Shown: one piece after another, positions 20,225-32,528 of the stretch
How positions within the stretch are numbered: position 1 is the stretch's first letter
Layout: each line of letters opens with the position of its first letter
NCBI GenBank assembly: GCA_007922225.1
Contig: ML680055.1
Span: 1,187,857 to 1,251,856 of the forward strand
DNA from: Emydura subglobosa
Taxonomy: Eukaryota > Chordata > Testudines > Chelidae
Length of the DNA: 64,000 bases
Direction of reading: 5' to 3'
The notes under the pieces: generated by a model
The model's database searches: none
What the model was told of the DNA's origin: nothing
What the model saw: only the letters and a program-made list of their open reading frames with translations
Program-made: the position numbers and the translations under genes

Positions 20225-23200
20225 TCATAGAATCCTAGAAGATGAGTGTTGGAAGGGACCCCAGGAGGTATCTAGTCCAACCCCTGCTCAAAGCAGGACT
20301 AACCTCAGCTATATCATCCCAGCCTGGACTTTGTCAAGCCGCAGCTTAAAAACCTCTAAAGATGGAGATTTCACCACCTCCCTAGGTAACCCATTCCCGT
20401 GCTTCACCATCCTCCTAGGGAAAACTTTTTCTTAATGTCCAACCAACACCTCCCCCACTGCAACTTGAGACCGTTGCTCCTTTTCCTGTCATCTACTACC
20501 ACTGAGAACAGCCTAGCTCCATCCTCCCTGGAACCCCCTTTCAGGTAGTTAAAGGCTGCTATCAAATCCCCCCTCACTCTTCTCTTCTGCAGACTAAACA
20601 AGCCTAGTTCCCTCAGCCTTTCCTCATAAGTCCTGTGCTCCAGCCCCCTAATCATTTTTGTTGCTCTCTGCTGGACTCTCTCCAACTTGTCCACATCCTT
20701 TTTGTAGTGGGGGGCCCAAAACTGGACACAATACTCCAAATGTGGCCTCACCAATGCCGAATAGAGGGGAATGATCACTTCCCTCGATCTGCTGGCAGTG
20801 CTCCTACTAATGCAGCCCAATATGCTGTCAGCCTTCTTGGCAACCAGGGCACACTGCTGACTCATATCCAGCTTCTTATCCACTGTAACCCCAGGTCCTT
20901 TTCTGCAGAACTGCTGCCTAGCCCGTTGGTCCCCAGTCTGTAGCTGTGCATGGGATTCTTCTGTCCTAAGTGCAGGACTCTGCACTTGTCCTTGTTGAAC
21001 CTCATCAGATTTCTTTTGGCCCAATCCTCCAATTTGTCTAGGTCACTTTGTGTCTTATCCTAACTTCCAGGGTATCTACCACTCCCACTAGCTTAGTGTC
21101 ATCTGCAAACTTGCTGAGGGTGCAATCTACCCCATCCTCCAGATCATTAATAAAGATGTTGAACAAAACCGGCCCCAGGACTGATCCCTGTGACCAGCTG
21201 CCAGCTGCCAGATAGACATGGAGCCATTGATCACTACCTGTTGAGCCCAATGATCTAGCCACCTCTCTATCCATTTTATAGTCCATTCATCCAACCCATA
21301 CTTCTTTAACTTGCTGATAAGAATACTGTGAGAGACAGTATCAAAAGCTTTGCTAAAGTCAAGGTATATCACGTCCACCGCCTTCCCCACATCCACAGAG
21401 CCAGTCACCTCATCATAGAAAGCAATCAGGTTGGTCAGGCATGACTTGCCCTTGGTGAATCCATGTTGACTGTTCCTGATCATCTTTCTCTCTTCCAAGT
21501 GCCTTGAGGATCTGCTCCATGATTTTTCCAGGGATTGAGGTGAGGCTGACCAGTCTGTCATTCCCGGGATCCTCTTTCTTCCCTTTCTTGAAGATGGGCA
21601 CTATATTTGCCTTTTTCCAATCATCAGGGACCTCCCCCTGTTGCCACAAGCTTTCAAAGATAATAGCCAACGGCTCTAAAATCACATCAGCCAACTCCCT
21701 CAGCACCCTTGGGTGCATTGCATCCGGCCCCATGGACTTGTGTATGTCCAATCCTTCTAAATTGTCCTGGACCTGTTCCTTCAGCACTGCTGGATGTTCA
21801 CCTCCTCCCCATTCTGTGCCTCCCAGTGCAGTAGTTTGGGAGCTGATCTTGTCTGTGAAGGCAGAAGCAAAAAAGGCATTGAGTACCTCAGCATTCTCCA
21901 CATCCTCTGTCACTAGGCTGCCTCCCCATTCTGTAAGGGGCCCACACTTTCCCTAATCTTCCTCTTGTTGCTAACATACCTCTAGAAACCCTTCTTGGTT
22001 CCCTTCCACGTCTCTTGCTAGCTGGAACTCCAATTGTGCTTTGGCCTTCCTGATTTCATTCCTGCACAGTCAAGCAGTATTTTTATACTCCTCCCTAGTC
22101 ATCTGACCAAACTTCCACCTCTTATAAGCTTCTTTTTTGTGTTGAAGCTTCCCAAAGACTTCTTTGTTAAGCCAAGCTGGTCATCTGCCATATTTGCTAT
22201 TCTTTCTGCACATCGGGATGGTTTGTTCCTGTGCCCTCAATAAGGTCTCTTTAAAATACAGCCAGCTCTCTTGGATTCCTTTCCCCTCATATTAGCCTCC
22301 CAGGGGATCCTGCCCATCATTTCCCTGAGGGAGTCAAGTCCGCTTTTCTGAAGTCCATGGTCCGTATCCTGCTGTTCTCCTTTCTTCCTTTTGTCAGGAT
22401 CCTGAACCCAACCATCTCATGGTCACTGCTGCCCAGGTTGCCCCCCACTTCTACTTCCCCTACCAAATCTTCCCTGTTTGTGAACAGCAGGTCAAGAGAA
22501 GCTCGGCCCCTAGTTGGTTGCTCCAGCACTTGCACCTGGAAGTTGTCTGCAACACTATCCAAAAACTTCCTGTACTGTTTGTGCTCTGCTGTGTTGCTCT
22601 TCCAGCAGATGTCTGGGTGATTGATGTCCCCCATGAGAACCAGGGCCTGTGATCTGGAAACTTTCCTCAGTTGACTGAACAAAGTCTCGTCTACCTCGCC
22701 CTCCTGGTCTGGTGGTCTATAACAGACACCCACCATGACATCACCCTTTTTGTTCTTGCTTCTAAGCTTAACACAGAGACTCTCAACTGGCTTATCTCCA
22801 GTTTCATACCGGAGCTCAGAGCAATCATAGTGCTCTCTTACATACAGTGCAACTCCTCCACCCTTTCGCCCCTGCCTGTTCCTGAACAGTTTATACCCAT
22901 CCATGGCAGTGCTCCAGTTGTGTGAGTTACTCCACCAAGTCTTGGTTATTCCAATCATATCATAGTTTCTTGACTGTGCCAGGACTTCCAGTTCCGCCTG
23001 CTTGTTTCCCAGGCTTCTTGCATTTATGTATAGGCACTGAGATAACTGGCTGATTGCCCTGCTTTCTCAGTGCAATTCAGGAGGCCTCCCCGTTGCACCC
23101 TCCTCCATCTGCTTCCTCCTGGTGTCCCACTTACCTCCGGGCTTAGGTCCCTGTTCCCCATCGCACCTAGTTTAAAGCCTCCTCACTAGGTTAGCCAGCC

Positions 23201-24240
23201 TGTCTGCGAAGATGCTCCTCCCTCTCTTCGTTAGGTGGATCCCGTCTCTTCCTAGCAATCCTTCTTCCTGGAACAACATCCCCTGGTCGAAGAATCCAAA
23301 GCTCTCCCTCCAACACCACCTGTGTAACCAGGCATTTACTTCCACAATGCGATGGCCCCTACCTGAGCCTTTTCCTTCAACAGGGAGGATGGACGAGAAC
23401 ACCACTTGTGCCTCAAACTCCTTTATCCTTCTTCCCAGAGCCACATAGTCTGCAGTGATCCGCTCAAGGTCATTCTTGGCAGTGTCATTGGTGCCCACGT
23501 GGGGAAGAGTAGCACTCCGAGGGCTTGGTAAGTCTTGGCGTCTCCCCGTCATAGCATGAATCCTAGTGCCAGGCAAGCAGCACACTTCTCTAGTTTCCTG
23601 GTCCGGACGCAGATGGATGACTCCGTCTCCCTTTGGAGGGAGTCCCCAACCACCACCACCCGTCTCTTCCCCTTGGGAGTGGTGGTCATGGAACCCCCAT
23701 CCCTAGGACAATGCATCCTGTGCTTTCCAATCGATGGGGCCTCCTTCTCATCCCTTCTCTCAGATGAATCTTACAAATTGTTCTCCGCCGTAGCACCTGT
23801 GCAGAGAGCCTGAAAACGATTGCTTCCCTCTGTCTGCATGGTAGGCATGTAGGTTCTCTTTCTTCGGGAGGTCACATGCTGCCAATTTTCTTCCCCGTTC
23901 TTCAGTCTCCCCAGCTCTGTCTTCTCTGGTTCTTCCGCATGCTGTGCCTGCAGTAACGAATCGTGTCTTCGATCGAGAAAGACTTTGTTTTCTTTAATGC
24001 AACGCAGGGCTGATACGTGGGTCTCTAGTCCTTTAACCTTCTCTTCCCATATGGAAACCAGGCTGCACTTTGTGCAGGTGAAGTCGGCTCCGTCCTGTGG
24101 GAGGAAGACAAACAGGATGTTGCTGGCTCCTCTTCCCCCTCCCCTCACTGGCCTAGTCTTTGCTCAGTGCTCCGAACGCAGCGTGTGGCAGAGCCAATAG
24201 CAGGGCTGTCAGCGCAGTCAGCTGGTGTGGGGAGGTGGAC
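20225..24240 (-). repeat. Near full-length CR1 LINE, frameshifted
   Basis: The 3' end is at about 20225 (ATCATAGAATCC). On the minus strand come ORF1 (24148-23771, zinc-type Cys pair FTCTKCSL), an esterase-like part (23585-23172, HVGTNDTAKNDLERI), an AP-endonuclease (22958-22317: [36 protein letters not shown] with Ile for the usual Phe, LGSSDHEMV) and a reverse transcriptase in four shifted frames (21913-20404, including a [10 protein letters not shown] box). A poly-G run near 24240 marks the 5' side. It carries all functional parts but several frameshifts. Confidence 0.92.
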
Positions 24241-24477
24241 GGGGGGGGGGGGAGAAAGGACGCTCTCAGGCTTTTTGCTTAGGTCTGAAGATGATGCAGA
24301 TTCATCAGGATCCGCCCCTCACCTTCACATGCTGACATGTTAAAAAGGCAGGAGAAGATCCTTGTGACACCAATAGACACAGGGCTGCCCAGGCAGGGGA
24401 GGGGCTGCTGCCCCAGGCACATTCAGGGGATAATTTAATTATCCTCATCAACACAAACAGCCCAGCTTTGGAAGTTT

Positions 24478-26093
24478 TATAGAATCATAGAGTTGGAAGG
24501 GACCTCAGGAGGTATCTAGAATCATAGAATCATAGAATCATAGAATCATAGAGTTGGAAGGGACCTCAGGAGGTCATCTAGTCCAACCCCCTGCTCAAAG
24601 CAGGACTAACCTCAGCTATATCATCCCAACCAGGGCTTTGTCAAGCCTCAGCTTAAAAACCTGTAAGGATGGAGATTCCACCACCTCCCTAGGTAACCCA
24701 TTCCAGTGCTTCACCACCCTCCTAGTAAAAAACTTTTTCCTAATGTCCAACCTAGACCTCCCCCCCTGTAACTTGAGACCGTTGCTCCTTGTTCTGTCAT
24801 CTGCCACCACCGAGAACAGCCTAGCCCCATCCTCCCTGGAACCCCCTTTCAGGTAGTTAAAAGCCGCTATCAAATCCCCCCTCACTCTTCTCTTTTGCAG
24901 ACTAAACAAGCCCAGTTCCCTCAGCCTCTCCTCATAAGTCCTGTGCTCCAGTCCCCTAATCATTTTTGTTGCCCTCCGCTGCACTCTCTCCAAATTGTCC
25001 ACATCTTTTTTGTAGTGGGGGGCCCAAAACTGGACACAGTATTCTAAATGCGGCCTCACCAATGCCGAATAGAGGGGAATAATCACTTCCCGTGACCTGC
25101 TGGCAATGCCCCTCCTAATGCAGCCCAATATGCCATTAGCCTTCTTGACAACCAGGGCACACTGCTGACTCATATCCAGCTTTTTATCCACCGTTACCCC
25201 CAGGTCCTTTTCTGCAGAGCTGCTGTCCAGCTCGTCAGTCCCCAGTCTATAGCTGTGCATGGGATTCTTCCTTCCTAAGTGGAGGACTCTGCACTTGTCC
25301 TTGTTGAACCTCATTAGATTTCTTTTGGCCCAATCCTCCAGTTTGTTTAGGTCACTCTGTATCCTATCCCTACCCTCCAGGGTATCTACCACTCCCCCCA
25401 GCTTAGTGTCGTCCGCAAACTTGCTGAGGGTGCAATCTACCCCATCCTCCAGATCATTAATGAAGATGTTGAACAAAACCGGCCCCAGGACAGACCCCTG
25501 GGGAACTCCACTTGTGACCGGTTGCCAGCTAGACATGGAGCCATTGATCACTACACGTTGAGCCCTATGCTCTAGCCAGTTCTCTATCCATTTTATAGTC
25601 CATTCATCCAACCCATACTTCTTTAACTTGCTGATAAGAATACTGTGCGAGACAGTATCAAAAGCTTTGCTAAAGTCAAGGTATATCACATCCACCGCCT
25701 TCCCTACATCCACAGAGCCAGTCACCTCATCATAGAAAGCAATCAGGTTGGTCAGGCATGACTTTCCCTTGGTGAATCCGTGTTGACTGTTCCTGATCAC
25801 CTTCCTCTCCTCCAAGTGCCTTAAAACGGATTCCTTAAGGACCTGCTCCATGATTTTTCCAGGGATTGAGGTGAGGCTGACCGGTCTGTAGTTCCCTGGA
25901 TCCTCTTTCCTCCCTTTTTTGAAGATGGGCACTATATTTGCTTTTTTCCAGTCCTCAGGGACCTCCCCCTGTTGCCACGAGCTTTCAAAGATAATAGCCA
26001 ATGGCTCTGAAATCACCTCAGCCAACTCCCTCAGCACCCTCGGGTGCATTGCATCCGGCCCCATGGACTTGTGTATGTCCAATCCTTCTAAAT
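24478..26093 (-). repeat. CR1 LINE with long open reverse-transcriptase frame
   Basis: A single open frame of 488 codons (26082-24616) covers almost the whole reverse transcriptase: [72 protein letters not shown] and the C-terminal domain ([20 protein letters not shown]). The catalytic Asp-Asp is intact. The 5' side is truncated, with no endonuclease. The 3' end has an ATAGAATC repeat tail at 24519-24550 and a partial second copy of the terminus. It is the youngest-looking CR1 here. Confidence 0.93.
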
Positions 26094-26150
26094 CTAGTCC
26101 AACCCCTGTTCAAAGCAGGACTAACCAGGACTAACCTCAGCTTCTTCCCC
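26094..26150 (-). repeat. Small CR1 3'-end fragment at a junction
   Basis: TCTAGTCCAACCCCTGTTCA then AAGCAGGACTAACC matches CR1 3'-end sequence (compare 24575-24612). It abuts the truncated 5' side of the previous element, so the region is a mosaic of two CR1 pieces. Confidence 0.7.
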
Positions 26151-29100
26151 TGCTGTGAGGAAATAAGCAAGTGCTGTCACACCACAAATATTATTTACAT
26201 TGCACTTAAAACTTTCCCATTTCATTCCAACGCTCTAGTTTTTGTTAGTGAATAGCAGGACCCCCAGTGTCAGTGGCCATTTATTCGCCGTTTAATCCCA
26301 CTTGTCTTTGACTACGATGGGCTTTGGGTCAGTTACCAGGTAGGGCCATACAGGCTGTTCCACACATGCTGGAAATCCCTTGATTGTAGCATCTCCCAGG
26401 GTTCCCTTTTCTAGGACCTTTTCCCAGAATACCTTTTGAGGAGCTGCTGGTCCAGTCCTCAATATGTGCAGATACGAGCAACTGCTGCCCTCAGGCAGCC
26501 ATGTTGTAGCTGTGTGTCTTTGCTGTGCTGTGTGTCCTCTTCTTCCAACTGGTAAGTAACCTTAGCTCCTTTGGTGCTTCCTCTTTAATATTTCTGAGGG
26601 GACAGTCTCACAAACGTGAGGACCTCAGTGAATTGCACTGGCGTGATGTTTACTCTCGCAAATCCTTAGAGCAAAACACTAGAAACCTCCTTCCAACTTC
26701 ATCCGTTGTGTTTTCAGAACTATGTGTATAAACCAACCCTCAGAGCGCATAGACCAAAACCGATAGGACTTTTTGATATGACAATTTGTAAGCTTTGGCT
26801 GCCAATATTTGTTCATTATAGATCCATGCTGTTAACATCCATCATTTAATTACACTCCAGATAGTGATTTTTTTCTTGTTTGGTATCTCAGCTATTTTTG
26901 AGCCATCATTAATTCCCCCGTCCCCCCCTTTCATTTGTTAATTAATGCACATACTTTCTCTCTAATACTACTTTTCTCCTTGACAAACTTTTAAATGTTT
27001 GTCTTAACCCCTGTAGTTCAGCATCAGCTCATTTATGTTAGTGGTGAAAGATGGTCAAGTTGCAACACATAACCTGAAAATGTCTTTCATGATGGAAAGA
27101 TCTCCAAAAAGATCATGCCCAAGAATAATCTAGAGATCATGCAGCCACTGTGCTGGCCCTGTATATAATGCAAACCACTTCAAGCCAGGGGATGCTGCAT
27201 CCACAGTGCCCTTAGTTCCAGCATCTTTTGTTATACTTGTAAAAGAAAAGATGAGCAGGATCTTAGTCAGGGGACAAGGCAACACGCCATGTTTATTATG
27301 AGAAAAACACAACTATGTTAATAGCTAATGTCTAGTACCTACACACACACTCCAAATGTTCTGCAGTGCGTCAGGCATAGTTACCAGTCCTGATCATTGC
27401 TTGAGATCGTAGCTTGAGTTCGTTGCGGGTGTTCGCAGTTCGTGGCGGCTACCTGGCCAGGGGAGCCAGGCACAAGGGAGGGTGGGGTCTCTGTCAGGCG
27501 CGCGCCGACGCTCGTGGATGCTATGCAGAACGTTACCCAAAGCTCTACAATCTCATGCATTCTTTACAGGTTTTAATTTTGATGTGTGTCTATGAGTCCT
27601 GCTGCGTCAGGGCTTCTGTGTGTTCACTGATCACCAGTCAATTGCAGACATGACTTTCATCTTGTCTTGATTATACTTTGTCCTTTTCTTTCTGGGGTGG
27701 ATCCTTCCTCTTGCCTTTTCAGGAATTTGTCTGCATTCTTCAGGCATTAAGGTGGTACTTGCGTTTCATCAGGACAGGCTGGCATTGGAGACTGATCCCA
27801 TAACACACACACCCTTTGTTCACACATCTAAATGAAATTACACAGTATACACCTAAAACCAAGTTTCATCCAGAGTACAAAATGGAGTACATTATTCAAG
27901 ATGGAGTTCCACATTTACAATATGGAGTCTTGTGGGACATTGGTTACCATGTAATAGGACAAGCTATTAAACAGTGACAGAGTTACTTTAGTTATGACGT
28001 TAAAGTACGGATACACAATATTGACTAACAGATACTCGAAAGGCAATTTCTAATGGCTACAATAAAAGAATGAGCTACTTAAAAGACAGACAGTTTCTGT
28101 TTGTGATAATAATTAAAGCACAAGTGATTTAAACAGTATGGGGCAAGCAGCGAGTGACTTGGAGGCAGCTTTGTCAGTGGTAACTAAAAGGAGCGGCTTT
28201 CTCAGAGAATGCACAAAAGCTGCGTCTCTACCCAGCATCTCCCAATAAACGCACAGCGCGATTTTATGAACGAATCCATTTAGCGTGGTTTGTGAACGGT
28301 TTTAGTGTGTGTTATATAGACAGTAAAGACAATTCATTTGTAATACAAATTCAGTTCATTTTATCGATCTGTACCCCTACGCTATGGCTTTTTTAAAGTT
28401 ATAAAACCATAGACTACAAAAAAGATTCCAAACCCTTTTTTAAAAGACTATGTATCTGACTGAAAATAGTTCTTAGACCAAGATTCCTGTGCAGTGTTTG
28501 CAAACCAAACATTGGAGCACCTACTAGGAACTGAAAGTGAAATGAATTTTTCCCCATTGTTTACACTTAGAGAAATGCAGAAAGCAAAGCACGTAAATAG
28601 TTACCAACGACATTAAACTTTTTAAAATTCTTTCATTTGTAGTGGCCTAAGTCAGTGCTGTCATTTTTAGCTGCCCAGTCAGATTTGGGATTGGGAATTT
28701 CGTGCTGTATTATCTCCTGATTGTTCTACATTTACAAATAAACTTAAAATATGGCTTTAATTGGTGTTTAGTTTTTTCTTTCTACAGGAATTAGGTACAG
28801 CAGCAGGGGGGTGGCAACCAGCAATGAAAGGCTTCCCCTGGCTGGAGGGCTGTCTCCTCTCCCCTCCCTACAGGGAAAGAAACTAAGATAACGCTGCTTG
28901 GGGAAACACTGGAAATTAGGAGCTGGTGTAGAAGGATAAAACCCCGGCAGAAGAGGCGGGAAAGTAGTTCTGTTTGCATTGGGAGTTTCTTTTGTTTTTG
29001 CTTAAGGGGATTTCTTGGGCCTACCCTGAGGCTCACCACGTAAATAAGTGAAAATAAAACTCGAATAAAGAGACAAACCCACCAGAGTCAGACTGGTTTA

Positions 29101-29527
29101 TTGCAGGCCCTCTATCGCCTGCGGGAGAAACGCGGAGGCTGACTAGGCAATGGAGATGCCCTGCACACCCTGCAGTCCTGCTACTATCTGGGTTCCGGGA
29201 CGTGGGGGGGACCAAGCCTGCCCACAGCTAAAAGCCCCTCCCCCAGCCTAAGGGGAGGAACTAGTGGGCCTGGGAGTCAACTGATTACGGGGGAAAACGA
29301 ATGAAAAAACAGGAACAGAGGGAACCGGATGGGGACACCGAGCAGAGACCCCCGGACAGCGCCCACTGCTCCTCAAAAGTAGCTAAGGCGTGAGCTGTGC
29401 TGTGTACAACGGATTTCCCTGGTGATCGCCTTCCACTCCGAGGTGCCTGCATGTCAGTGGTGCTTTTGTGCACAGATCTGTGACACGCTTTGGGCTGAAA
29501 GGAGCCGTTTATTTTCTTAGACTCACA
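26151..29527. other. Unassigned region with retroelement-like hints on the minus strand
   Basis: No host exon was identified. A minus-strand frame without ATG stays open for about 90 codons (26560-26290) and ends with a TAA. A second frame at 27312-27130 includes SITKDAGTKGTVDAASPGLK. AATAAA signals occur on the minus strand at 27292-27297 and 29097-29102, the latter in AATAAACCAGTCTGACTC, which resembles an LTR R-U5 border. These may be a degraded LTR element, but no paired LTRs or protease/polymerase motifs were seen. Confidence 0.35.
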
Positions 29528-29718
29528 TTCTTCTTCGAGTGCTTGCTCATGTCCATTCCACCATCGGTGTGTGCACGCCTCTGTGCACAGTTCCCGGAGC
29601 TTTTTTCCCCTTAGCAGGTCCCGTAGGGCTGGCTCTGGTGCCCCCAGGAGCCCCGCGCACATGCCGCGGTATATGAGGCACTGCCAGTCCTACACCCCCT
29701 CAGTCCCTTCTTTCTGCC
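29528..29718 (+). repeat. DIRS left inverted terminal repeat
   Basis: It begins TTCTTCTTCGAGTGCTTGCT then CATGTCCATTCCA and ends CAGTCCCTTCTTTCTGCC. Its reverse complement aligns along its length with 35531-35718, sharing ATGCCGCGGTATATGAGGCA and CACAGTTCCCGGAGCTTTTT (one or two changes). Confidence 0.92.
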
Positions 29719-29949
29719 CGTGACGGTTGCTGGAACTAGCCTTGCTCTCAGCAAGTTCTATTCCCCTTGTTAGGACTCTCTGTTTTCTAAGCAGTTTAGT
29801 TCATTTTAAGTAGTTGTTAAGTGTTGTTAAGTGCAGTTAGATAAGCAAGTCCCTTCGGGGACTTAGAACGGCCGGGCCATTCCCCGGTCACTGGGATTCA
29901 AGCTGCGTGCCTCCCGTGGGAAGGCTTTCCCGCCCAGCGACCCCCTCGA

Positions 29950-32444
29950 TTGTGCCTTAAGTGCTTGGGGGAAGTGCACAGAAAGGATAAGTGCAAGATC
30001 TGCCAGGCTGTTAAACCCAGGACTCAGAAGGACCGAGAGATCCGGTTAAAAGCCCTGCTCATGGAGGCAGCGCTCCCCTCAGCACCGAGCATGACCTTGG
30101 TGCAAAGTGCACCGCCGGCACCGGCCTTGACTTGGCACCGAGCAACATCCCCGGTGCCGAAGAGGAAGAAAGTGCGCGCGGAGTGCGGATGCTCCCCTGC
30201 GCCGTCGGTACGGGCAGGGTCGAGCGTGGAGACGCACTGAACCCGGCCCATCGAGTCTTTTCTGGTGCCTGCATCTCTGGTCAGGGAACCTCCCCCAACG
30301 CCTGTGGGAGTGGGAGAGTGCCCTGCCGACACCGTCGACACCGGAGGCTTTTCAGGCGGCAAGAGCCTTGTTGGCCTTGCCTACGCCACCTCCGTCATCG
30401 TCATCCTTTCCCCCTCCCCCCCGCTGAGGGAGAAAGGGCCGATGTCCCAGGGCAAACCCGCGTTGGGTCCCCCCGAAGGGTGGTGGAGATCCCCGGTACG
30501 GGGAGGAAGACCTCCTGCCGGACAGCCGCCGGGGGTGGAGCGAGGACACTCCCCCAGCAATCGCTCCAGGTTGGCGTTGTCGAGCCGGCTTGCTTCGACT
30601 CAGGACAAGGAGTCTCCCTCTCGGCGCCGACATTGGTCCCCGGCACCGGCGGCAGTGCATGCCAAGAGGCGGCACCGGTTGAGGTCTGCCAGGCGGTGCT
30701 CGGACAGCTCCTGCTCCAGGTCCCTGGCACCAAGGAGTTTGCCCGCACCAAGGCCGTGCAGAACCCGGTCACCGTCCTGAGGAGTTCACCCTCACCAGTA
30801 CAGCGCAGAACTCGGTCGCTGTCCGAGGACCTGGCACCGTGCAGTCCCTGACGCGGAACCCGGTCACCGGAGTCCGGCTCAGCACCACGCAGTTCGGAGC
30901 GGCACTGGTCTCGGTCACAGAAGGGCAAGCAGCACCAGAAGTCATGGGTACTGAGACAACGGTCCGGTACCTCGAGCTTTTCGGAGCGCCCCTCCACTCA
31001 CTGGCACCGCTCGCGGTGATGGAGGCGGTCCTTGTCTTCCAGGTCAGAGACATCGAGAGGGCGATTCCTGGCACGGAAGGGCGCCTGGGACTGAGGACAT
31101 GCATGGCACCGCCGGTCCAGTGGCTCGGGGTCCCACGGGGGGACAGTTGTCAGGAGAGCCGACGCCCCCACAAATCGTCACAGCCTGTGGCGCAGTCAGC
31201 CCCGGGTTGGCCCCAGGCTCAGTGGCCACAACAATGGCCTTATTGGGCCCCATGGGGCATCCAGATGGGGCTGGGGCCCCCATCCATCCTGTCATCGGGG
31301 GTGCAGACCGTGCCTCCAGCACAGGAGAAGGCCCATAGACACCACTCCTCGGACGAGGAGTTGGACCCCATGGAGGGAGTCTCAGCAGGTGCAACCCTTT
31401 GTCAGGTGGGGGCGCACCCGCAGGACGCGCCTCGGCAGTCTTCTTCCTCCTCCCCGGACGAGGCAGTCTCCTGGGACCACGTGTCTCCACTGGAGGATTT
31501 CAGGAGGGTGACCTCTAACTTGGGGCTGGAGGTGGAAGAGTTAGAAGAGGCCGAAGATAGCCTCGTTAATGTGCTGGCTGCGGCTGCCCCAGTGAGAGTG
31601 GCCCTCCCAGTCCACAAAAGGGTCCTCAGAATTGTGCAGGCCTGTGGCAAACCCCTTCCTCGGTCGCTCCTATGTCAAAGGTGGCCGAGAGAAAGTATCA
31701 TGTCCCGGCCGAAGGGATTGGGTATCTGTTCACTCACCCGGCCCCGGGAACCCTGGTGGTAGATGCAGCCAACCAGTGGGACAGGCAAGGTCAGCCAGGG
31801 TCCACTCCCAAGAACAAAGACAACAACAAAGCTGGATTTGTTTGGGAGAAAGGTTTATTCCACGGCAGCCTGCAGTTCAGGATTGCCAGCCATCAGGCCC
31901 TCCTGGGTAGATATAATTTTAACTTGTGGGACTCCCTCAGGCGGTTCGCTGAGGCCCTGCCCCAGGACCAGGCCTCAGGCTTTACCACCATCGTGGAGGA
32001 AGGAACCACGGTTGCTAGGGTAGCGCTCCACACTTCCAGTGACGCTGCTGACTCAGTGGGTAGGGCCATAGCCTCCGCCATCTCCATGAGAAGGTGCTTG
32101 TGGCTGCAATCCTCGGGCCTGTCCCAGGAGTGCAGCAGTCCATTCAGGACTTCCCCTTTGATGGGTCGGCCCTATTCTCTGACCAGACCGATGCAAAGCT
32201 GCACGGTCTGAAGGACTCCAGGGCCACGCTTCGCTCCCTGGGCCTGTACATGCCCCAGGCTTCCAGAGGGCAGTCACGGACCCAGGCACAGCAGCAGCCA
32301 AAGCCTCCGCCCAGGCCTTTTCAACCCTATAGGGATAGGGATAGGGTTAGGGGGTTTAGAAGGAGGAATCAGCCCCCCAGCTCATCCTCAGCCCCTCAGC
32401 AGGGGCCCCCCAAGGGGTCGGGCAACCGGAGGAGGCAGTTTTGA
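29950..32444 (+). pseudogene. DIRS gag-like ORF1, frameshifted
   Basis: The start (29950-30240) has a Cys/His cluster, CLKCLGEVHRKDKCKICQAV, followed by PRTQKDREIRLKALLMEAAL, typical of DIRS gag-like proteins. The middle is built from many GGCACCG-type repeats and is frame-broken. The C-terminal part is at 31672-32211 (ERKYHVPAEGIGYLFTHPAP, GRYNFNLWDSLRRFAEALPQ) and continues in another frame to 32444 (RPFQPYRDRDRVRGFRRRNQ, a basic tail). Its presumed role is packaging of the element RNA. Confidence 0.82.
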
Positions 32445-32528
32445 TGGTGCACCCAAGGGTGGCACCCCAACTGCTCTCCTGGATCCGCCCTGCCCCTTCC
32501 TAAACAGGTTAAGGCCCTTCCGTCCCGA

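Noticed and set aside
26525..26731. Plus-strand signal-peptide-like frame ending at a GTAAGT donor
   Set aside because: The only upstream ATG is followed by a stop (ATG TTG TAG), and no partner exon was found. It is kept only as a remark in the 26290-26560 finding.
32330..32354. Telomere-like AGGGATAGGGATAGGGTTAG
   Set aside because: It is inside the DIRS gag coding region and encodes a DRDR basic motif. It is too short and imperfect for an interstitial telomere.
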